DNA of 39,635 nt from Symbiodinium natans (lineage: Eukaryota > Sar > Dinophyceae > Suessiales > Symbiodiniaceae). Location: the NCBI GenBank assembly GCA_905221605.1, contig CAJNDS010000232.1, positions 152,501-192,135 of the forward strand, in the 5' to 3' direction. Below, piece after piece: positions 38,301 to 39,635 of the stretch. Below the pieces are notes generated by a model. That model did no database searches. It saw only the letters and a program-made list of their open reading frames with translations, and had not been told where the DNA came from. The stretch's first letter is position 1, and each line of letters opens with the position of its first letter. A program made the position numbers and the translations under genes.

Positions 38301-38969
38301 TGCGTGGCATGCGCTTATCTTCCCAATCAAGGTCGTTCCCGCGAACAACGTGAGTTGGGCTACGGCTCCAACAAAGCCTGGGAGAACAAAAAGGTCAATC
38401 ATGAGGGACTGGCTCGCATGGTGTTCTTCGACAAGAATGCCGACGATCTCGTCCTGGCCGGCCTCATTGACGACCCCAACCTCGAACCTATGGGCTACGC
38501 TTGGCTCGGCAACTTCATGGGCGTGAAGGAATTCGCCCGGACCATCCGCGTCACCCGTGCGGTTTCCCACATCCTCACCTTTACGGAGGGCATCATTGGC
38601 ATCCCGGACTTCGATGAGGAAAAGCATCTGGCAGTCTTTTTGGCCGAGATCCTCTCTGAGAATTATGGTGGGGCAAAGGAGACGTGCCGAAGGATGAAGG
38701 AATCGGCAGAAGCGTCCCGGGCCGCTCAGGCGCGGGCGGATGCAAGAAGGACATCGCAAAATGCCCCCCGTTTTGGGGAGGCCGATCGTGACACGAATCG
38801 TGGCTGGTCGTGGAGCGACAACTCTTGGTCGCAGGGCGACTGGCATTCCTCAAGTTCCTGGCGTGATCGCCAGTGGCAGGATCAAGGATCCTGGTGGAGC
38901 TCAGGGAGTCGCACTACGGAGCACTCCCGTGGACCTTGGCGCTACGACCATCGAGATCGCAGCTGGTGA
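29307..38969 (+). CDS. Pol and accessory polyprotein (ORF2), expressed by frameshift
   Basis: The frame is open from 29307. The first in-frame ATG would be about residue 153 counted from 29421, inside the integrase zinc domain, so independent initiation is unlikely and fusion to ORF1 (about 4,340 residues in all) is inferred. Residues here are numbered from 29421: integrase zinc-binding HHCC (H134, H138, C145, C148); integrase core (D179, D241, E272); reverse transcriptase (about 640-900, YVDD at 856-859); a WEVD/VRHH/WTG module (934-1012); RNase H (D1194, E1238, D1332); a dioxygenase-like domain (1470-1627); a methyltransferase-like domain (1664-1840); an SGNH-like domain (2020-2236); a Tpt1-like domain (2455-2692); a zinc ribbon (C2833, C2836, C2847, C2850); an unrecognised region to about 3095; and a Trp/Ser/Arg-rich tail (3126-3182). 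There is no internal stop. The catalytic residues of the core Pol enzymes look intact. Confidence 0.92.
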   Translation, partial: GGSLRFSRTTSFVRGFSENCRPIGPAEAFAGAAEERDPVVEHPDPEISAAINEVPPIDIPKEKLKRPGWVSHPNAKYLIVGHKPKTFRTATPRFPRCEVRSTWLFREGSWVKIEDKVNVRELDNKVARLEGNPILSLTIFEDPDVEPDSDNEGNARSLAEADLKAEAKSVEHLFSHRPKNPFCEVCQRAKMLAPQARKKGGSSTIVSKAFGDHITVDHIITRDLRDHGFQDERVALVVKDVFTKFRYVYPSPTKSSDQCFEDLLHFLGQEDAVGVFYSDNAPELHAAIKSLGVRHVTSREYVDTNKSVIEREIRTILEGTRSNLVQAGLPDKLWPLAAQHHAMALNATKRLDNGIVPWEARYGEPFSGIMIPFGARVLYWNNPKQNIPASSKFAPTGVEGIFLGYHIQPGFVWKEEYLVTPVKGCDFAFEIGNFPILRSKRMELLPGDFTFPMRSEQLALQESLRKPTLADQDCSWGDTEGAGTRAPPGDSPDEPLPPPGVPDLDGSDLKDRLSEYLDQVAKENEDYVPEDVGAVEDWLGRDAPGSSKEATSTPKASSTLPRHDPKTMPDGKKVPKGYNWDGVRLVRDKKGSKRPPDTPSEFWHMYSKARREADIERFERKKAREAEEDARKALRDSPAMPVIAEPDPEPHRDRVASLYWAKLGQVASEMFAVVARVVGPKEIESTPAAKEAMDREWKKLADKSCWLEKKVREYRDVAAEAKHKNVKAHFGKIFEICSVKGDELPDGHPQKKWKGRSVFQGNNVQDENHDHAIFAELGSSPASMEAGKIIDVFGSQPGYVKQQADGIAAYTQALFKGIETWVRLPRNRWPKGWSGYEDPVCPLRLALYGHPDSGGIWERYCTEQLESVGFTAVLPDIWHSVFYHAELDLLLVVYVDDFKMAGPQDKINKGWELIAKVIDMEPAEVLGRYFGCHHVEQNQVQLSREDHPFAYVFDKKHASPAADYQVRPNRKEDFWEVDAELAAVVRHHIYPRRKLYVPTQDDVSKFPHISRQRITVFDDGRDPIHDDLNQGGPADQSGWWTGRTYFPITEVSDEDFSHALAAKHNKPKRSKAEAKREARQSKFKSTESISQGKTPSMTVPVNVVYYDMRDFLVSCVDRYCELAKVDKKSLKHVATPFHENRVAKVLENNEPSGKLQPIASRVLMKVLFAARMARWDLLRATQALASRVTKWSRDCDVALHRLISYINSSLEVRMRGFIGDRIQDCKLWMFCDADHAGSHDSKSTSGCALYLVGPNTYFPLNAFSKKQTSITTSSTESEVVAANQGIRAQGLPSLSLWIFLWREVASRTASYQARPKTKSNHRENDIIARIDPELDEIRYGECRADGRSVSDLNGLKVHLSPKFAVQLLEDNQATITILLKGDSEKLRHTDRTQRISFAWIKQQFERNFFEMINVDTKEQVADIFTKPFADRGKWEHALRLIAHVDAPLQGGRQSKAHESDAHLINKPVVHAHPVVKPSGDPCAVAAELTKDRDFSTKALLRVAQIMYPNKTKRKMIKLDNRSYYHIFGQWSYGGMQGVTKATRRWPQIARFLNGVVQAHAPKDFTWNSVLLNSCTSASVHKDHGNAKDSMSFALSVGDFKDGELWFADPLVPSEDAIVRVGPNGKRLKGRAVSTLNKAIIFDPRKLHCVLPFTGTRFSIVAYTSRSQDALQDQELNSLKTLGFRLPPRAASAASAREYSRPLGFKRIIVEFCCSPNSKLGQDRSASQGCYVLRVTSEDDVLKDSTLTSVVQKISTLCDEGGASKPILVYASLPCTGGCPWNRMTPDSPKWEQHQELFCKLLKQFRKFIRKLKEYKPQVAFELPKDCDYWKWDHVQHMVNDFGLEFYRCDGCMLGITNYQGLPLRKAWTIASSIPLQRLAAHKCDRSHVHGESRGQDLKDSENYSHAMTDCIHIDWKSFCDRRSNYAACAQQQFSCDHKHVCTRKAEQTNALAACCILAAEFCAPDMEATNAGIVAPTEVLRQWWDRRLWETSLSSEYRTMAPFQEDEASVNNFYKYLPRPLACEYALSDVREAGLVAKIGKLTDQGLAMLQPESTRGRLRYLVIVADSTTTFLTEGNWKTDLLADIKANRGNAFPHHLGVEYIPTWGANLTRLVELAVGKVTQLERETGASGQVSIDLMMIWNGNEFVGERGLFLDPGFKSKTEWLRGYPHMAKGSWEFIGPKVLREIGKLADLQSRASVGTVLLTSATDAASYCLPRDWGTIMADLLDYAAQLGLAVKHFNTPASQIRKFDHFHFQEDSAYRLQLLRWLGFTARIMVLRHQCSFFKEADIDLILQNYGHVSKPNVKFAVDVQVEEKLLNHFRKGRVAPTYQPLVEADPWDDIYFQGPQEQFPDTAPNHFVHRDFKDHVHLGDGEYVTREDYDEMIKKSEENAPRPGEAVVVPSSSSTARETKEKLLARGEVYSRQRTDPESSAPKRAKKGPHEADYDEPIKSGYYTTDDDWCLVDMLGLDWDAIHLCPPEGEAEWVDILQDEMPNFKYVNIPQHHKTALSGIVRGKIVPGLQGDGLWCSTRRILEAWNRKTNKDYGLGMLLTVVKNDNRSRFQLRIDRNHPLAEYYGLGGYPTLIRANQGISKDAMKGVPDSILAEAWFSMIPEAEMDVHSATWEGRPVLPLEKIPRRLYHRTYKDRAFAILDSCFIPGHHTANAFVYFADREVGPGENVPGVRSDRPVEIVINTMEALSQGAGLFYSRSDGVLCREAISGSTVLYIRDTRTDEILWSATDGPEGREEEENAPQVEEAESSGSMVVEAVGPLQEAQEEPDVEHEEAPLVKEEFDVPILEEVESTVPELPHLRVRFNTDADVIEVSPSGRNRLTEGQLQVVPDEGMATRSTAPATQAPRPGWNRGITQVQCVSCGKLRLEGQHKCFHCGYYVTRGATQSAFRMWMARERSHVLDALAEQFGKGLWELDAAKIRQAAGTHDLRGQQSVDGRAIMLARQNLKGFMKHGYTSMVDKFDQDDTYAIHAIKGGWTRRRLTIQDCVACAYLPNQGRSREQRELGYGSNKAWENKKVNHEGLARMVFFDKNADDLVLAGLIDDPNLEPMGYAWLGNFMGVKEFARTIRVTRAVSHILTFTEGIIGIPDFDEEKHLAVFLAEILSENYGGAKETCRRMKESAEASRAAQARADARRTSQNAPRFGEADRDTNRGWSWSDNSWSQGDWHSSSSWRDRQWQDQGSWWSSGSRTTEHSRGPWRYDHRDRSW
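29349..29383 (+). promoter_or_regulatory. Probable -1 programmed ribosomal frameshift signal
   Basis: In the Gag-protease frame the heptamer G GGT TTT (29349-29355) fits the X XXY YYZ slippery rule. After a 9-nt spacer (29356-29364) comes a hairpin: GCC (365-367) and GCCC (368-371) pair with GGGC (376-379) and GGC (381-383), with one bulged C and a 4-nt loop. The ORF1 stop codon overlaps the loop and the 3' arm. A -1 slip moves ribosomes into the ORF2 frame, which has no ATG from 29307 until well inside the integrase region. Confidence 0.8.
29820..30270 (+). other. Integrase region of ORF2 (zinc-binding and catalytic core)
   Basis: Residues 134-148 give H-x3-H-x6-C-x2-C (EHLFSHRPKNPFCEVC), the pre-integrase zinc site. 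The catalytic core shows VDH (D179), FYSDNAPEL (D241) and VIEREIRTILEG (E272), the D,D,E triad of LTR integrases. The D-to-E spacing is a few residues shorter than in typical copia integrases. Its position before the reverse transcriptase defines the copia order. Confidence 0.9.
31338..32120 (+). other. Reverse transcriptase domain of ORF2
   Basis: Copia-like blocks are present but divergent. GRSVFQGNNVQDENHDHAIF stands where copia has kaRlVakG. QQADGIAAYTQALFKG stands for QxDVktAFLnG, with D767 as the first metal ligand. LRLALYGHPDSGGIW follows, and LLVVYVDDFKM carries the YVDD active site (856-859). Both catalytic Asp pairs are intact, so activity is plausible. Confidence 0.9.
32990..33600 (+). 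other. RNase H domain of ORF2
   Basis: MFCDADHAGSHDSKSTSGC (D1194), SITTSSTESEVVAA (E1238) and LLEDNQATITIL (D1332) correspond to the copia RNase H blocks, followed by the DIFTKPF C-terminal signature at about residues 1384-1390. Roughly 40 residues rich in charged amino acids (about 1270-1315) are inserted between the second and third blocks. Confidence 0.9.
33828..34301 (+). other. Fe(II)/2-oxoglutarate dioxygenase-like domain in ORF2
   Basis: Residues 1470-1627 contain VHKDHGN (H1542-x-D1544), a distal His in DPRKLHCVLPF (H1609) and an Arg nine residues later (R1618). This is the HxD...H...R arrangement that binds iron and 2-oxoglutarate. The surroundings (TWNSVLLNS before, GELWFADP and STLNKAIIFDP between) fit the strands of a double-stranded beta helix. 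TET, JBP and AlkB enzymes of this fold oxidise bases in nucleic acid, and dinoflagellate DNA is known for 5-hydroxymethyluracil. A role in marking element or target DNA is inference only. Confidence 0.6.
34410..34940 (+). other. Cytosine-methyltransferase-like domain in ORF2
   Basis: Residues 1664-1840 resemble a C5-methyltransferase in block order. IIVEFCCSPNSKLGQ could be the SAM-binding first strand, though without the F-x-G-x-G loop. VYASLPCTGGCPWNRM would supply the PC motif with C1736 as nucleophile. VAFELPKDCDYW stands for the ENV block, with E1783. PLRKAWTIASS resembles the late R-containing block. The divergence of the first and ENV motifs means the domain may be catalytically changed or inactive. 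DNA methyltransferase genes have been reported in dinoflagellate retrotransposons, so capture has precedent. Confidence 0.5.
35478..36128 (+). other. SGNH-hydrolase-like domain in ORF2
   Basis: Residues 2020-2236 show four blocks in the SGNH order: VIVADSTTT (S2030, in a DS context as in GDS), YIPTWGANL (G2069), MMIWNGNEF (N2105 or N2107, as in GxND) and KFDHFHFQE (D2214 and H2217, a DxxH pair). Hydrophobic strands precede each block, consistent with an alpha/beta hydrolase of this class. SGNH-type esterases are known in ORF1 of some CR1-like LINEs, but I know of none in a copia element. Assignment rests on motifs alone. Confidence 0.5.
36483..36502 (+). repeat. In-frame hairpin repeat, copy 1
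   Basis: GCC and CCCC pair with GGGG and GGC around a 5-nt loop, with a single bulged A in the 3' arm. It encodes part of ENAPRPGEA, between the SGNH-like and Tpt1-like domains. Confidence 0.75.
36783..37496 (+). other. Tpt1/KptA-like RNA 2'-phosphotransferase domain in ORF2
   Basis: Residues 2455-2692 follow the Tpt1/KptA pattern from end to end: TALSGIVRGKI for the N-terminal LS...LRH block, LLTVVKNDNRSRFQL for the winged-helix segment ending RF.L, LIRANQGIS for IRANQGHS (R2549), RRLYHRT for LYHGT, NAFVYFA for the HVHLS strand, RPVEIVINTMEAL for the following strand, and LFYSRSDGVLC for FYRS.NGVWL. Tpt1 uses NAD+ to remove an internal RNA 2'-phosphate left by tRNA splicing. Some relatives ADP-ribosylate nucleic-acid ends. 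The second H of the RHG block and of QGHS is replaced, so activity is uncertain. An insertion of about 45 residues separates IRANQG from LYHRT. Confidence 0.7.
37563..37582 (+). repeat. In-frame hairpin repeat, copy 2
   Basis: The layout is the same as in copy 1, but the inner stem is CCTC pairing with GAGG: a C-G pair has become T-A, keeping the stem. It encodes part of ENAPQVEEA, just after the Tpt1-like domain and exactly 360 codons from copy 1. Confidence 0.75.
37917..38969 (+). other. Zinc ribbon, unrecognised domain and Trp/Ser/Arg tail of ORF2
   Basis: CVSCGKLRLEGQHKCFHCG (C2833 to C2850) is a CxxC-x10-CxxC zinc ribbon. About 240 residues follow with no motif recognised; they look well folded (DVACAYLPNQ-like core, GYAWLGNFMGVKEFA) and include two further Cys in CVACAY. 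The last 57 residues are rich in Trp, Ser, Arg, Gln and Asp (WSWSDNSWSQGDW and similar), a low-complexity tail that could bind RNA or phase separate. Confidence 0.6.
38763..38782 (+). repeat. In-frame hairpin repeat, copy 3
   Basis: The stem is identical to copy 1, with loop GTTTT. It encodes part of QNAPRFGEA, at the start of the Trp/Ser/Arg-rich tail and exactly 400 codons from copy 2. Confidence 0.75.
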
Positions 38970-39256
38970 GTCCTGAGTTCCGCAATTCTGCTGGAGTAGC
39001 TTAGCATCTTGACCGTGACGCTCTGTTTTCCTTTCTTTTGAGGTCGGTGCTGAGTGAACCACTGTTTTGCACGAGCCACCTTTGTATCCCCGCCAGCGTT
39101 TCAAATTTCTGAAGCTGGTGCGCGGTGATCTGTGGCGTTGAACCTGAATTAAAACTCGGGTGAGCGCACTTTGAACATACAGTAGAGGAGCAAAACGCAG
39201 CACGTAGTGCTTGCCGTGGATTCGTTGACTGCGTTTCAGCATTCTCACGCTTCAAC
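38970..39256 (+). other. 3' untranslated region of the retrotransposon
   Basis: About 290 nt between the ORF2 stop and the polypurine tract. No coding region or strong hairpin was recognised. Minus-strand open frames here have no recognisable motif. Confidence 0.7.
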
Positions 39257-39264
39257 GAGGGGGG
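39257..39264 (+). promoter_or_regulatory. Polypurine tract
   Basis: GAGGGGGG directly precedes the right LTR, the required place for plus-strand DNA priming. Confidence 0.85.
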
Positions 39265-39410
39265 TGTATTTTATATCTGTGCATTCCCTCCACTTTTGCT
39301 TCCATGTATGTTGCACTTACCTGTGACGCTCAAGCCCTCTGAGTAAAAAGGTTAGGCGCGCCCCTGCTCATGGCTTAACGGATAACAACTGGTGGATTTC
39401 CCAAACTATA
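39265..39410 (+). repeat. Right LTR, 146 bp
   Basis: It starts TGTATTTTATATC and ends CCCAAACTATA and is identical by eye to the left LTR. Because both LTRs are copied from one template at integration, identity indicates recent insertion (or later gene conversion). Confidence 0.95.
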
Positions 39411-39415
39411 GGGCT
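39411..39415. repeat. Target-site duplication of the LTR retrotransposon, right
   Basis: GGGCT here matches 25731-25735. Confidence 0.9.
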
Positions 39416-39429
39416 TACTTAATTAGGTT

Positions 39430-39520
39430 GGGATGTTTGCCCTGATACTAACAGGAAATATAGTACCTCCCCCCTACTCTCATCCCTACGAAGGACTGTT
39501 AGCATAAGGGGGAACATCCC
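39430..39520. mobile_element. MITE-like element with 25-bp terminal inverted repeats, copy 2
   Basis: The left arm (39430-39454, GGGATGTTTGCCC...CTAACAG) and right arm (39496-39520, CTGTTAG...GGGGGAACATCCC) match at about 21 of 25 positions as inverted repeats around a core of about 40 bp. It has no coding capacity. A related, shorter copy lies at 20469-20529. No target duplication could be fixed. Confidence 0.65.
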
Positions 39521-39635
39521 TTTGGGCCTTCAGCCCTCAAAGCCCAACAGTAAACATGAAGCAGTTCGACATACCAGCGAAGCCTTTTGCACTAGAGGCC
39601 TTCTTACACTGAAATATAGTGCCATAAGGGGAATT
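39521..39635. other. Unique sequence to the window edge
   Basis: 115 bp with no recognised feature and no telomere-like block. Confidence 0.6.

Larger units (their letters stand above)
25736..39410 (+). mobile_element. Complete Ty1/copia-type LTR retrotransposon, 13,675 bp
   Basis: Both ends are defined by identical 146-bp LTRs and a 5-bp target duplication. The internal order is leader and primer-binding site, Gag plus protease frame, -1 frameshift signal, the remaining Pol frame, a 3' untranslated region of about 290 nt and a polypurine tract. Integrase lies before reverse transcriptase, which places it with Ty1/copia rather than Ty3. It is more than twice the length of a standard copia element (about 5 kb). 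The excess lies downstream of RNase H, where about 1,750 codons encode extra domains: dioxygenase-like, methyltransferase-like, SGNH-like, Tpt1-like, zinc ribbon and a low-complexity tail. Identical LTRs and open frames imply recent insertion and probable competence. Confidence 0.95.

Overview
The window looks like nuclear DNA of a dinoflagellate. Three things point there: hundreds of scattered copies of the TTTAGGG/CCCTAAA telomere-type heptamer in both orientations; an 18-nt stretch at 15449-15466 that differs by one base from the 3' part of the conserved dinoflagellate spliced leader, just upstream of a small CCCH-finger gene; and retroelement proteins built from modules typical of these genomes. 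No rRNA, tRNA or CRISPR was seen.

Layout. 1-5850 is a patchwork of short unique fragments stitched together by telomere-like repeat blocks. 5863-12868 (minus strand) is a decayed LINE of about 7 kb. It is flanked by a 12-bp direct repeat and ends in an A-tract. Its remnants read ORF1-like region, APE-type endonuclease, RNase H, reverse transcriptase, an unusual order. 12881-15350 is more telomere-like patchwork with poly-C runs. 15522-16421 (plus) is a CCCH zinc-finger gene, probably a reinserted mRNA copy. 16728-18914 is a diverged tandem duplication of about 1.08 kb. 18915-25730 is again telomere-like patchwork, including a roughly 235-bp inverted array at 20224-20459 and a small MITE-like element.

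25736-39410 is the centrepiece: a structurally complete 13.7-kb Ty1/copia-type LTR retrotransposon. Its 146-bp LTRs are identical by eye, it has a 5-bp target duplication (GGGCT), a plausible primer-binding site and a polypurine tract. Two long open frames, Gag-protease and the rest of Pol, appear to be joined by -1 ribosomal frameshifting: heptamer GGGTTTT, 9-nt spacer, GC-rich hairpin, no usable ATG in the second frame. The predicted fusion is about 4,340 residues.

After the standard protease, integrase, reverse transcriptase and RNase H, this polyprotein continues for about 1,750 residues. These contain an Fe(II)/2-oxoglutarate dioxygenase-like domain, a cytosine-methyltransferase-like domain, an SGNH-hydrolase-like domain, a Tpt1/KptA-like RNA 2'-phosphotransferase domain, a zinc ribbon and a Trp/Ser/Arg-rich tail. 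The last inter-domain linkers carry three in-frame copies of a small hairpin whose stem shows a compensatory base change. This cassette is the most likely undescribed system in the window. All domain calls were made by eye from motifs and need profile or structure searches.
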